From VBKO01 sp036393835 (GTDB taxonomy: Bacteria; Myxococcota; Myxococcia; Myxococcales; 40CM-4-68-19): a DNA stretch of 64,000 nucleotides. Positions 7,413 to 15,832 of this stretch are shown one piece after another (position 1 is the stretch's first letter; every line of letters starts with the position of its first letter). The stretch covers positions 1 to 64,000 of the forward strand of contig DASWGI010000034.1 of assembly GCA_036393835.1 (NCBI GenBank), read 5' to 3'. The position numbers were made by a program, and so were the translations under genes. Below the pieces are notes generated by a model. The model searched no databases. It saw nothing but the letters and a program-made list of their open reading frames with translations, and had not been told where the DNA came from.

Positions 7413-9002
7413 ATGCAATTCATCTGCGAAAGCTGCAAGGCGCATCTAATAGTCGCGGACGAGAAGATCCGGGGCAAGCGGCTCATCGTCCGCTGCAAGC
7501 GGTGCGGTGTGCAGATCCGCATCGTCGATCCCGCGCTCTTGCCGTCCCAGTCCGGCGGCAGGCCGCCCACCGGGCCGATCCGTACCTCGCCGGGGGCGCC
7601 CTCGCCGGCCGGCGGAACGTCGCAGTCGGGCGGCCGGCCCGCCACGGGGCCCGTCCGGACCTCGCAATCGGGTGGCAGGCCGTCCGCCGGACCGGTGGCG
7701 CGCGCGGCCGCGCCCCGGCGCGACACGGACACCGAGAGCACGCGCGCGATGGACAGCGAGGTGCTGGAGAAGGCGCTGCGCGCCAGCAAGGGCGAAGGAG
7801 CCGCGCCTCCCTCCCCGGCGCCGCCCGCCCCGCGCAGCGCGCCGCCTCCGCCGCCGCGCGATCCGGCGGTCTGGTTCGCGATGATCCAGGGCAATCAGGC
7901 GGGCCCGATCACGCGCGCGGAGCTGGCCCTCAAGGCGTCGGCGGGCCAGGTGGGTCCGCGCACGTACCTGTGGAAGGATGGGATGGAGTCCTGGATCCGG
8001 GCGAAGGACGTGCCCGAGTTCGTCCCGCTCTTCGCGGCGCCGCCGGCGCCGCCCCCGCCGCCGCGGGACGAGGCGCCCGCCGCGCAGCGGCCGGAGGCGC
8101 GGGAGCGGCGCGTCGAGCTGCCGTTCGAATCGGCCGCCGGGCACGTCACGCCGCCCTCCGCCGGGCACGTCACGCCGCCCTCCGCCGAGCCCGTCCCGGC
8201 TCCCGCGGCCGGAGTGGAGGTCGAGGAATCCGCCTCGCCCGACGCACCGACGCCGCCCGGTGGAATGCGGATCCCCGAGGAGGCCGGGTCGGCCGCCGCG
8301 CCGGGGCAGCCCGAGGCGGACCAGCCCGCGGCCGGCGACTCCGCCGCCTTGGCGCCGGGTGCGCTGGACCTGGCGCGGTGGGGAGCGGCCGAGCTGTCCA
8401 AACCTCGCGCGCAGACGCCGACGCCTCTCCCCAAGGCGGCCCCGCCCCCGGCGACGGCCCGCGAGTTCCGGATCGGCCAGCCCGAGCGGCGTGCTCCCCT
8501 CCGCGCGCTGCTGGTGGTGCTGGCGCTGGCGGGCGCGCTCCTCGCCTTCGCGCTCCTCTCCGAACGCAAGGACCGGGCGTCCGATCCGGCGCAGCAGGGC
8601 ACCGCGCCGAGCGGCACCGCGCAGACGCCCACTCCCGCGGACGGCGAGCGCAAGCCGGAGGAGAAGCCCGCGGCGACCGCTCCCGGCGACCCGCCCGCCG
8701 CCGCGCCGGCGCTCAGCCCGGACGAGCTGAAGCGCAAGGTCGACGAGAGCAAGCCCGTCCTGCAGGGCTGCGTCGACGAAGCGGTCAAGCGGGACCCCTC
8801 GCTGCAGGTCGGCAAGATCCTCATCTCGACCACCATCGCCCCTTCCGGCGCGGTGACGAGCGCCCGGATCGACCAGAAGGCGGTCGACCAGAGCCCGCTG
8901 GGCGCGTGCCTCAAATCGGCCGCCCGCCGGATGCAGTTCCCGCCCTTCGCGGGCGAGCCGTTCGCGGTCGACATCCCCATCGTCGTCACGGGCGCGCCTT
9001 GA
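7413..9002 (+). CDS. Zinc-ribbon / GYF / AgmX-PglI C-terminal domain protein
   Basis: A 529-residue protein of a layout common in myxobacteria. It begins with an MJ0042-type zinc ribbon (CESCKAHL ... RCKRCG, residues 4-40). A low-complexity region carries three SQSGGRP...TGP(I/V)RT repeats. A GYF-like domain (WFAMIQGNQAGPITRAEL ... LWKDGMESWIRAKDVPEF) lies near 150-205. After a Pro/Ala-rich part with a duplicated GHVTPPSA comes one membrane helix (about residues 352-375) and a C-terminal TonB-like AgmX/PglI domain (LQGCVDEAVKRDPSLQVGK ... MQFPPFAGEPF). AgmX/PglI proteins affect adventurous gliding in Myxococcus. TAGAGT eight bases before the ATG may be a -10 element. The TTGA overlap couples it to the methylase. 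Confidence 0.75.
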   Translation: MQFICESCKAHLIVADEKIRGKRLIVRCKRCGVQIRIVDPALLPSQSGGRPPTGPIRTSPGAPSPAGGTSQSGGRPATGPVRTSQSGGRPSAGPVARAAAPRRDTDTESTRAMDSEVLEKALRASKGEGAAPPSPAPPAPRSAPPPPPRDPAVWFAMIQGNQAGPITRAELALKASAGQVGPRTYLWKDGMESWIRAKDVPEFVPLFAAPPAPPPPPRDEAPAAQRPEARERRVELPFESAAGHVTPPSAGHVTPPSAEPVPAPAAGVEVEESASPDAPTPPGGMRIPEEAGSAAAPGQPEADQPAAGDSAALAPGALDLARWGAAELSKPRAQTPTPLPKAAPPPATAREFRIGQPERRAPLRALLVVLALAGALLAFALLSERKDRASDPAQQGTAPSGTAQTPTPADGERKPEEKPAATAPGDPPAAAPALSPDELKRKVDESKPVLQGCVDEAVKRDPSLQVGKILISTTIAPSGAVTSARIDQKAVDQSPLGACLKSAARRMQFPPFAGEPFAVDIPIVVTGAP

Positions 9003-10867
9003 TCGGCGCGCTCGCTGCCGAGCTGCGCTCGGGGCGGGCCGCGCTCTCGCTGCTGTCCTTGCGGCTCGCCGAGGCGGCGGGGCTGCTCCCGGCGGGGACG
9101 TGCGCGCGGATCCCCGATCGGGGCGAGGCGGAGGAGGCGGCGCGCGAGCTGCGGGCCCGGACGGGCGGCGCGCTGCCGCCCTGGCCGCTGCCGCGAGAGG
9201 CCTTTGGGAAGGTTGCGCGCGCGCTGCTCGCCGGCCCTGCGCCGGAGCCGGAAGCCGCGCCGCCGTGGGCCGGAGGAGGCGGACCGGCGCGCGCCGGCGC
9301 CCCCCGGGCGCGGTTCTCCTTCTCGTTCTGCGCCGCGGCGGAAGAGCTCTTCGCGCTCCACCTCGGCGCGCACGGCAGGCGCTCCGCGGGCCTGTACTAC
9401 ACGCCGGCGGCCGTCGCGGCGGAGGTGGTGGCGCTGGCGTTGCGGCACGGCTCCTCGCGATCGCCGTCGCGCGTGCTGGACCCCTGCGCGGGCGCGGGCG
9501 CCTTCCTCTGCGCGGCGGCGGCCGCTGTCCCCGCCGCGGCGCTGTCCGGGGCGGACCTGCACGCGGACGCCCTGCGCGCCGCGCGCGCCGCCCTGGCGCT
9601 CCTGGGCGCACGGGCGGAGCTGCGGCGCGCGGATTCGCTGCGGGCACGGCTGCCGCCCGCGGACCTGCTCGTCGGGAATCCTCCGTACGGGCATGTCGCC
9701 GACGCGGCCGAGCGCGCTTTCCTGTTGGACAGGCTGCCCGCGCTCCGCGGGGGCGAGATCGACCGCTACGCGGCCTTCCTGCTGCGGAGCCTGTCGCTCC
9801 TCCGGCCCGGGGGGACGGCGGCGCTCCTGGTCCCCGACACGTGGATGACCAACGCCCGCTCCGGCCCATTGCGCGAGGCGGTGCTGGACGCCGCCGACCT
9901 CGCGGCGGTGTGCGACCTCGGCAAGCCGTTCGCCGCGGCCAAGGACACCCGCGTGCAGGCGGTGGTGCTGGTGCGAAGGACGGCCGGCCGGCGCCCGCCA
10001 CGGGCCGCGCGGGTGCTGCGCGGGCGCGAGCGGCTCGCCGACGCGCCCCGCGCCGAGCTGCGCCAAGGCGTCGGGCGCGGGTGGCAGCTCTACCGGAGCG
10101 CCGCCGAGCGGCGGCTCTGCGCGGCCCTCGAGGCCGCCGGGGCGCCGCTCGAAGAGCTGTGCGACGTAGGATACGGCTTGCGCACCGGCGACAACGCGCG
10201 CTTCGTGGCGCGGCGGCCGCCGCGTCCGGGGGAGGTCGCGCTGGTGGGCGGCGAGGACGTGGTGCCCTTCGCGCTCCGCTTGCGTCCCAAGGCGCTGCGC
10301 GCTCCCACCGCGCAGCTGCGCGCCCTCGCGGAACGGCAGCTCGGCCGGCCACGCGTGTGCGTGCAGCGGATCCGGACCAACTCGCGCGCCCCGCACGCGC
10401 GCTGGCTCGAGGCGGCGCCCGTTCCACCGGACATGGTGTGCCTCGACTCGCTGTCCACCCTCTCGTGCGACGACGCCGACCGGCTCTGGGCCCTTCTCGC
10501 GGTGCTCGGCAGCGTCGCGCTGCAGCGCTACCACCGGCTCCGCACCACCGACGTGAACGTCAAGCCCGCCGTCCTGCGCGAGCTGCCGGTTCCGCGCGCG
10601 CTGCTCCAGGCGGGGGCCGCGGGCGCGCTCGCGGGCCTTTCGCGGGCCCGGGCGGCGGAAGCGGCGGCGGGCGCGCCGCACCTGGCCAGGGCACCGATCG
10701 AGGTCGCCGCCCCCGCGCTCGAACGCGCCATCGACGCCGCCGTGTACCGGCTCTTCGGGCTCGGCGAAGAGAAGGTCGCCGAGGCCGAGCGCGGGTTCTG
10801 GGGTCCGCGCTTTCCGGTGGAGTTCCCGAAGCTTGCGCAGGAGTGTCAGACGCCCCGTGTAGCCTGA
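8999..10867 (+). CDS. Adenine-specific N6 DNA methyltransferase, apparently orphan
   Basis: A 622-residue gamma-type N6-adenine methylase. It has the SAM-binding motif VLDPCAGAGAFL (about residue 158), LLVGNPPYG (the NPPY catalytic motif, about residue 225), and a C-terminal part resembling TaqI/Eco57I-type target-recognition regions (VCVQRIRTNSRAPHARW, LRTTDVNVKPAVLRELPVP). The short N-terminal region shows no PD-ExK nuclease motif. No restriction enzyme, specificity subunit or phage-defence gene is adjacent; neighbours are the AgmX-type gene and rmuC. It could be a solitary regulatory methylase or part of a decayed restriction system. The TTG start at 8999 overlaps the previous stop. Confidence 0.8.
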   Translation: MIGALAAELRSGRAALSLLSLRLAEAAGLLPAGTCARIPDRGEAEEAARELRARTGGALPPWPLPREAFGKVARALLAGPAPEPEAAPPWAGGGGPARAGAPRARFSFSFCAAAEELFALHLGAHGRRSAGLYYTPAAVAAEVVALALRHGSSRSPSRVLDPCAGAGAFLCAAAAAVPAAALSGADLHADALRAARAALALLGARAELRRADSLRARLPPADLLVGNPPYGHVADAAERAFLLDRLPALRGGEIDRYAAFLLRSLSLLRPGGTAALLVPDTWMTNARSGPLREAVLDAADLAAVCDLGKPFAAAKDTRVQAVVLVRRTAGRRPPRAARVLRGRERLADAPRAELRQGVGRGWQLYRSAAERRLCAALEAAGAPLEELCDVGYGLRTGDNARFVARRPPRPGEVALVGGEDVVPFALRLRPKALRAPTAQLRALAERQLGRPRVCVQRIRTNSRAPHARWLEAAPVPPDMVCLDSLSTLSCDDADRLWALLAVLGSVALQRYHRLRTTDVNVKPAVLRELPVPRALLQAGAAGALAGLSRARAAEAAAGAPHLARAPIEVAAPALERAIDAAVYRLFGLGEEKVAEAERGFWGPRFPVEFPKLAQECQTPRVA

Positions 10868-10888
10868 GCGCAACTTCGGAGGTCGCCG

Positions 10889-12187
10889 ATGACGGCCGTG
10901 GGGTTCGCTCTTGCGCTCGGAGTGGGATGCGTCGCGTTCTGCCTCGGCTGGCTGCTCGCGCTGTCGCGCGCCGGCCGGGGCGAAGCCGGGCTGCAGGACG
11001 CGTTGCGGACCGAGTCGGCCCGGTGCGCGGGGTTCGAGGCGGTCTTGCAGGCGGAACGAAGGGCAGCCGAGGAGAAGGCGAAGTCCTCCGACGAGATGAA
11101 CGCCCGGTTGCAAGACGCGTTCAAGTCGCTCTCGGTCGACGCGCTGCGCTCGAACAGGGACGAGTTCCTGCGCGTCGCGCAGCTCTCGATGGAGAAGTTC
11201 CAGGAGGCGGCGCGCGGCGACCTGGACCAGCGGCAGAAGGCCATCGCCGACCTGGTCGTTCCGGTGCGCGAGTCGCTCGACAAGGTGGACGGAAAGGTGC
11301 AGGAGCTGGAGAAGTCCCGGGCGGGCGCGTACGCGGCGCTGTGGCAGCAGGTGAAATCGCTCCACGACGAGACGGGGAAGCTGGCGACCGCGCTGCGGGC
11401 GCCCGCGCATCGGGGACGCTGGGCCGAGATCCACCTCCGGCGCGTGGTCGAGCTCACGGGTCTCTCGGAGCACTGCGACTTCTTCGAGCAGGTCACGGTC
11501 GCGGCCGACGGGTCCACCCTGCGGCCCGACATGGTGATCCGGCTGCCGGCGGGACGGACCGTGCTGGTCGACGCGAAGGCGCCGCTCGGCGCGTACCTCG
11601 AGGCCACCCAGGCCTCCGATGAGCCGACGCGAACCGCGCGGCTGCGCGACCATGCGGCGCAGGTGCGGCAGCACGTCTTGCAGCTCAGGCGCAAATCCTA
11701 CTGGGAGAGATTCGAGGACAGCGCCGAGTTCATCGTCATGTACTTGCCCAACGACGCGCTCCTCGCGGCTGCCCAGGAACAGGACGGCGAGCTGCTCGAG
11801 TGGGCGCTGTCGGAGCGCGTGGTGCTCGCCACTCCCGCCACCCTGTTCGCGCTGCTCCTCACCGTGGCGCACGGCTGGAAGCAGGAGAAGGTCGAGATCA
11901 ACGCGCGCGAGATCGCCAATCTCGGGCGCGAGCTGCACAAGCGGGTCTCGGACTCCGCCGCCCACCTGGGCAAGCTGGGGCGCCACATCGAAGGGACGGT
12001 TCGCGCGTACAACGACACGGTGGGGTCGCTCGAGCGTCGCGTGCTGCCCGCGGCGAGGCGGTTCGAGGACCTGCAGGCATCGCACGCGGACGTCGAGATC
12101 GAGCCGCTCGTGGCGCTGGAGAGCGCGCCCCGGCCGCTCCTCGCGCCGGAGCTGACGGCAAAGGAGGTCCCCGAGGACGCGAACTGA
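10889..12187 (+). CDS. rmuC: RmuC family DNA recombination protein
   Basis: A 432-residue protein with an N-terminal membrane helix (VGFALALGVGCVAFCLGWLLAL), a coiled-coil region (about 40-170) and the RmuC nuclease-fold core: HRGRWAEIHLRRVVELTGLSEHCDFFEQ, RPDMVIRLPAGRTVLVDAKAPL, and ATPATLFALLLTVAHGWKQEK. RmuC limits inversions between short repeats in E. coli; its biochemical activity remains poorly known. GGAGG lies seven bases before the ATG. It is separated from the methylase by 21 bases and may share its transcript. Confidence 0.9.
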   Translation: MTAVGFALALGVGCVAFCLGWLLALSRAGRGEAGLQDALRTESARCAGFEAVLQAERRAAEEKAKSSDEMNARLQDAFKSLSVDALRSNRDEFLRVAQLSMEKFQEAARGDLDQRQKAIADLVVPVRESLDKVDGKVQELEKSRAGAYAALWQQVKSLHDETGKLATALRAPAHRGRWAEIHLRRVVELTGLSEHCDFFEQVTVAADGSTLRPDMVIRLPAGRTVLVDAKAPLGAYLEATQASDEPTRTARLRDHAAQVRQHVLQLRRKSYWERFEDSAEFIVMYLPNDALLAAAQEQDGELLEWALSERVVLATPATLFALLLTVAHGWKQEKVEINAREIANLGRELHKRVSDSAAHLGKLGRHIEGTVRAYNDTVGSLERRVLPAARRFEDLQASHADVEIEPLVALESAPRPLLAPELTAKEVPEDAN

Positions 12188-12188
12188 C

Positions 12189-12221
12189 GGCCGCCGCCGA
12201 TAGGGCGGCGCTGCTCTCTTG
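12189..12221 (+). repeat. Copy of dispersed GCCGCC hairpin repeat after rmuC
   Basis: GCCGCCGCCGATAGGGCGGCGCTG begins at the rmuC stop codon. It is the ATAGG-loop variant of the family whose fullest copies are at 15671 and 61341. The tail is only partly conserved here. Confidence 0.5.
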
Positions 12222-12243
12222 GACCGGCCTGCCCGGGCCGTCC

Positions 12244-12272
12244 TTGACCGTCCCGACCTCGCAAGTTAGCTT
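12244..12272 (+). promoter_or_regulatory. Promoter of pyrH-frr
   Basis: TTGACC (12244-12249), 17 bp spacer, TAGCTT (12267-12272). The expected transcript start is about 25 bases before the TTG start codon of pyrH, with GAGG between. Confidence 0.5.
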
Positions 12273-12304
12273 CCCGCGGCGCAAGAGCGCGCCGAGGTCG
12301 CACC

Positions 12305-13051
12305 TTGCCGGAAAACCCAACGACCACGCGGTTCAAGCGCATCTTGCTGAAGCTTTCCGGCGAGGCGCTGATGGGGGACAACAAGTACGGCATCTCCCCC
12401 AAGGTGCTGGAGCAGGTCGCCGAGGAGATCCGCGACGTCATCGAGCTGGGCGTCGAGGTCGGCATCGTCATCGGCGGCGGCAACATCTTCCGCGGCGTCT
12501 CCGCCTCGACCGAAGGGATGGACCGCGCCAGCGCCGACTACATGGGGATGCTGGCCACGGTGATCAACGCGCTGGCCCTGCAGGACTCGCTCGAGAAGCG
12601 GGGCGTCTATACCCGCGTGCAGTCGGCCATCGAGATGCAGCAGCTCGCCGAGCCGTACATCCGCCGCCGCGCGGTGCGCCACCTGGAGAAGGGCAGGGTG
12701 GTCATCTTCGCCGCCGGGACGGGTAATCCGTACTTCACCACCGACACCGCCGCGTCCCTGCGCGCGATGGAGATCCACGCCGAGGTGATCCTCAAGGCCA
12801 CGAAGGTGGACGGCGTCTACTCGGCCGACCCGGTGAAGGACCCCAGCGCGGAGCGGTACACGCAGCTCAGCTACCTGGACGTCCTCAAGAGGAACCTCAA
12901 GGTGATGGACTCCACCGCCATCTCGCTCTGCATGGACAACGACCTGCCCATCATCGTCTTCGATCTGGGAGTGCGCGGGAACATCCTCCGCGTGGTGCGG
13001 GGCGAGGCGGTGGGGACCACGGTCGGCACGCTCAAGCCGCGCGCCGCCTGA
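12305..13051 (+). CDS. pyrH: UMP kinase
   Basis: A 248-residue amino-acid-kinase-fold enzyme that phosphorylates UMP to UDP. Family motifs: RILLKLSGEALMG at the start, IVIGGGNIFRG, VIFAAGTGNPYFTTDTAASLRA, VILKATKVDGVYSADPVKDP and CMDNDLPIIVFDL. The TTG at 12305 gives the usual length. It is followed after ten bases by frr, the standard bacterial pyrH-frr order; tsf and rpsB, often upstream, are replaced here by rmuC. Confidence 0.95.
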   Translation: MPENPTTTRFKRILLKLSGEALMGDNKYGISPKVLEQVAEEIRDVIELGVEVGIVIGGGNIFRGVSASTEGMDRASADYMGMLATVINALALQDSLEKRGVYTRVQSAIEMQQLAEPYIRRRAVRHLEKGRVVIFAAGTGNPYFTTDTAASLRAMEIHAEVILKATKVDGVYSADPVKDPSAERYTQLSYLDVLKRNLKVMDSTAISLCMDNDLPIIVFDLGVRGNILRVVRGEAVGTTVGTLKPRAA

Positions 13052-13061
13052 GGAGGGCACC

Positions 13062-13625
13062 ATGGGCATGGCAGAGGACGTCATCTCGGACCTGCGCGGG
13101 CGCATCGGGAAGACCTTGGACGATCTCCGGCGCGACCTGGCCAAGGTGCGCACCGGACGCGCCAACCCGCAGCTCCTCGACTCGGTGCGCGTCGAGTACT
13201 ACGGTACGCCCACGCCGCTCAACCAGGTCGCGAACGTGACGGTGGCCGACCCGCGGCTGATCGTCATCAAGCCGTGGGAGAAGTCGATGATCCAGCCCAT
13301 CGAGAAGGCCATCAACGCGGCCGGGCTGGGGATCAACGCGCTGCCCGACGCCGAGGTGGTGCGGGTGCCCATCCCCGCCTTGACCGAGGAGCGCCGGAAG
13401 GAATTCGTCAAGATCGTCAAGCAGAAGGGCGAGGAGCACAAGATCGCCATCCGCAACGAGCGGCGCGACGCCAAGGAGATGATCGAGGAGCTGGTCAAGG
13501 GCGGGGACCTGGCGGAGGACGAGGGAAAGAAGGCGCTGGAGAAGGTGCAGTCCGAAGTGGACGCCGGCATCAAGAAGGTCGACGAGACGATCGCCGGCAA
13601 GGAAAAGGACCTGATGCAGGTCTGA
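13062..13625 (+). CDS. frr: Ribosome recycling factor
   Basis: A 187-residue protein, normal length, that splits terminated ribosomes with EF-G. Recognised by KTLDDLRRDLAKVRTGRANPQLLDSVRVEYYGTPTPLNQVAN, the conserved IVIKPWEKSMI, and the C-terminal helices with IRNERRDAKEMIEEL and DEGKKALEKVQ. A strong GAGGAGG-like site precedes the ATG. It is the second gene of the pyrH transcript. Confidence 0.95.
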   Translation: MGMAEDVISDLRGRIGKTLDDLRRDLAKVRTGRANPQLLDSVRVEYYGTPTPLNQVANVTVADPRLIVIKPWEKSMIQPIEKAINAAGLGINALPDAEVVRVPIPALTEERRKEFVKIVKQKGEEHKIAIRNERRDAKEMIEELVKGGDLAEDEGKKALEKVQSEVDAGIKKVDETIAGKEKDLMQV

Positions 13626-13644
13626 AGGCGCGGGGGCTTCCAAC

Positions 13645-14193
13645 GTGGCTGCGAGGAAGAAAGGGACGGCGAAATCCGGCGGCGGCAGGAGCCTGCTCGA
13701 GGCAGCCCGCGAGCACCAGGACGCGCTCCTCGCGGCGGGCCTGCCGTCGCAGGTGCTGGAGGATCTGGAAACCGCGCTGCGTGGGATGGCGGCGGGCGGT
13801 CAGCCGGGCCCCGCGGCGCAGGTGCTGATCCGCGACCTGGGGCGCGAGGTGGGCGAGATCCAGGCAGCCGTACGCAAGGAGTTCCCCGGGAACGCGGCGT
13901 TCCAGTCGGTGTTCAAGGCCGACGCGCCCGTCCCCGGCGAGCCGCGCCAGCTGCTGGCGCTCGGACGGCTGGTCGCGCGCGAGGCGCCCGACTACTCGGC
14001 GAACCTGATCAAGTACGCCATCAATGCCGCCACCGTGAAGCACCTTTCGTACCTCTGCGACCAGCTGGAAAAAGAGCTGGGCGGAGCGGATCCCGGCTCC
14101 GCCGCCAAGGCGGCCGAGGAGCAGATCCGGGCCGCGGCGGCGCGGGCGTTCAAGGGACGGCCGGAGCTGGCGGCATTCAGTCGACGCCCATAG
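13645..14193 (+). CDS. Hypothetical protein downstream of frr
   Basis: A 182-residue protein starting at GTG 13645, 19 bases after frr and probably cotranscribed. Not recognised. After a basic Lys/Gly-rich head (MAARKKGTAKSGGG) it is mostly alpha-helical and soluble, with EHQDALLAAGLPSQVLEDLETALRGM, a Gly/Pro-rich turn, VREVGEIQAAVRKEF-like helix and YSANLIKYAINAATVKHLSYLCDQLEKELG. The Cys and hydrophobic pattern do not fit any domain I know. Its stop codon lies inside a copy of the dispersed hairpin repeat, so the last few residues may come from the repeat. Confidence 0.6.
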   Translation: MAARKKGTAKSGGGRSLLEAAREHQDALLAAGLPSQVLEDLETALRGMAAGGQPGPAAQVLIRDLGREVGEIQAAVRKEFPGNAAFQSVFKADAPVPGEPRQLLALGRLVAREAPDYSANLIKYAINAATVKHLSYLCDQLEKELGGADPGSAAKAAEEQIRAAAARAFKGRPELAAFSRRP

Positions 14194-14240
14194 GGCGGCG
14201 CTGCGCTTTCGAAGCGCGGACGTCGCGGCATCCGTCTCAG
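14185..14240 (+). repeat. Copy of dispersed hairpin repeat between hypothetical gene and gshA
   Basis: CGCCCATAGGGCGGCGCTGCGCTTTC followed by the conserved tail (GCGCGGACGTC...GCATCCGTCTCAG). It spans the upstream stop codon (14191-14193) and aligns with the tails at 15690-15735 and 61360-61401. Confidence 0.6.
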
Positions 14241-14291
14241 ACCCGGCTGCCCGCTCCCAATCGGGGCCTCGGGCATCTACACTGCTCGGAC

Positions 14292-15671
14292 ATGTCCCTC
14301 GACCTGAAAGGCCCGGCCGGGCTGTCCGAGCCGATCGGCGGCAAGGCCCAGTTGATCGATTACTTCAGGGGCGCCGAGAAGCCGCGCGCCGAGTGGAAGG
14401 TCGGGGTCGAGCACGAGAAGATCGGCATCGTCGACGGCACGTTCGAGGCCGTCCCCTATTACGGGGAAACCGGGATCCGGTCGATCCTCGACGCGCTCGC
14501 GCGCGAGGCCGGCGGGGCGCAGCACGCGCACCGCGAGAACGGCCAGCCGATCGCGGTCCTCAAGGACGGCGCCAGCGTCACCCTCGAGCCGGGCGGCCAA
14601 CTCGAGCTGTCCGGCGCGCCTCACCGCAGCCTGCGCGCCGCGCGGGACGAGATCGAGCGCCACCTCGCGGTCCTCCGGGGCGTCAGCCGGCAGCGCGGCG
14701 TGCGTTGGCTGGCGACCGGCTACCGCCCGTTCGGATCGCGCGACGAGGTGCACTGGATGCCCAAGGGGCGCTACGCCGCGATGCGCAAGTCGCTCGGCCC
14801 GCGAGGCCGGCTCGCGCTGGACATGATGCTCATGACCGCCACCGTCCAGGCGAACCTGGACTGGAGCGACGAGCGGGACCTGGCCGAGAAGGTGCGCGCG
14901 GCCAGTTCCGCTTCGCCGCTCGTGACCGCGCTGTTCGCCAACAGCTCGGTCATCGCCGGGCGCGACAGCGGGTGGCTCGACTTCCGCTACCAGGTCTGGC
15001 GCGAGTGCGACCCCGACCGCTGCGGCCTGCTCGAGCCCATGTTCCGCGACGGCTGGGGATACGAGGCGTACGTCGACTGGGCCCTGAGCGTCCCGATGCT
15101 GTTCGTGCGCCGCGGCTCCGAGTACCTGGATGCGCGCGGCCAGACGTTCGGCGACTGGCTGCGGACCGGCCGGCTGCGGTCGGGCGGGGTGGCCGAGCCG
15201 CGCCTCGGCAACTGGGTGGATCACCTGACCACGCTGTTTCCCGAAGTGCGGGTCAAGCGGGTGCTCGAGCTGCGCGGCGCGGACATGGTTCCTCCTCCTT
15301 ACCTGCACGCCCTGGCCGCCGTCTGGGTGGGCCTCCTGCACGACCCCTCGGTCCGCCAGGCTGCCTGGGAACTGACGAAGGGGTGGACCTTCGCGCAGCG
15401 CCTCGAGTTCCAGGGGGACGTCGCGCGACGCGCGCTCGATGCGCAGGGCCCCGGCGGGCGCACCGCGCGCGACCTGGCCCGCGAGCTGCTCTTCGCCGCG
15501 CGCGCCGGGCTGTCCGCCTGGGCCGCCGAATCGGGCGACGACGTGCGCGGCGCGCTCGATCCGCTCGAGGACGTCCTCGCCCGCGGCACCCTGGCCGAGC
15601 GGGCGCTCGTGGTCCTGCAGGAAGCGCGCGGCGATCCCGCCGCGCTGGTCCGTTTCTGGCAAATCGCCTAG
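14292..15671 (+). CDS. gshA: Glutamate-cysteine ligase, plant/proteobacterial type
   Basis: A 459-residue ligase for the first step of glutathione synthesis (gamma-glutamylcysteine). Features: WKVGVEHEKIGI near residue 34, VTLEPGGQLELSGAPHRSL, MPKGRYAAMR, DMMLMTATVQANLDW, FANSSVIAGRDSGWLDFRYQVW, and a C-terminal LRGADMVPPPYLHALAAVWVGLL. This is the class shared by plants and alpha/delta proteobacteria rather than the E. coli type. No gshB is next to it. TACACT (14278-14283) eight bases before the ATG resembles a -10 box, hinting at a leaderless transcript, though no good -35 is visible. A repeat element begins at its stop codon. Confidence 0.9.
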   Translation: MSLDLKGPAGLSEPIGGKAQLIDYFRGAEKPRAEWKVGVEHEKIGIVDGTFEAVPYYGETGIRSILDALAREAGGAQHAHRENGQPIAVLKDGASVTLEPGGQLELSGAPHRSLRAARDEIERHLAVLRGVSRQRGVRWLATGYRPFGSRDEVHWMPKGRYAAMRKSLGPRGRLALDMMLMTATVQANLDWSDERDLAEKVRAASSASPLVTALFANSSVIAGRDSGWLDFRYQVWRECDPDRCGLLEPMFRDGWGYEAYVDWALSVPMLFVRRGSEYLDARGQTFGDWLRTGRLRSGGVAEPRLGNWVDHLTTLFPEVRVKRVLELRGADMVPPPYLHALAAVWVGLLHDPSVRQAAWELTKGWTFAQRLEFQGDVARRALDAQGPGGRTARDLARELLFAARAGLSAWAAESGDDVRGALDPLEDVLARGTLAERALVVLQEARGDPAALVRFWQIA

Positions 15672-15798
15672 TCGCCGCCGTATTCGGCGGCGCTACGCTT
15701 TTCACAGTGCGGACGTTATGGGATGCGCTTTAGTCGCCGCCCCCCCAAGCCAGGGCGGCCCGACGCTTTTCATTGTGCGGACATTATGGGATTCAGCG
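15671..15798 (+). repeat. Two tandem copies of the dispersed hairpin repeat
   Basis: Copy one: arms CGCCGCCG (15673-15680) and CGGCGGCG (15685-15692) around TATT, then CTACGCTTTTCACAGTGCGG and ACGTTATGGGATGCGC. Copy two starts near 15735 with diverged arms (CCGCCC ... GGGCGG) and a tail that is nearly the same (CGCTTTTCATTGTGCGGACA, TTATGGGATTCAG). Together they fill most of the gap between gshA and the YceI gene. Confidence 0.75.
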
Positions 15799-15832
15799 GA
15801 GAACACGGATCCACCACGTGAGGAGATCGAAC

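Noticed and set aside
6938..8998. A very long plus-strand frame (1309 residues) leading into the methylase
   Set aside because: Its first two thirds overlap the zinc-motif and AgmX-type genes in another frame and are Arg/Ala-rich nonsense; only the part from TTG 8999 shows methylase motifs.
7895..12085. A 1396-residue minus-strand open frame
   Set aside because: A GC-driven shadow of the methylase and rmuC genes; no domain-like composition and no start or ribosome site.
8999..12187. A defence island (restriction-modification, BREX or DISARM type)
   Set aside because: Only one methylase and rmuC are present; no nuclease, helicase, BrxL, PglZ or specificity gene lies near.
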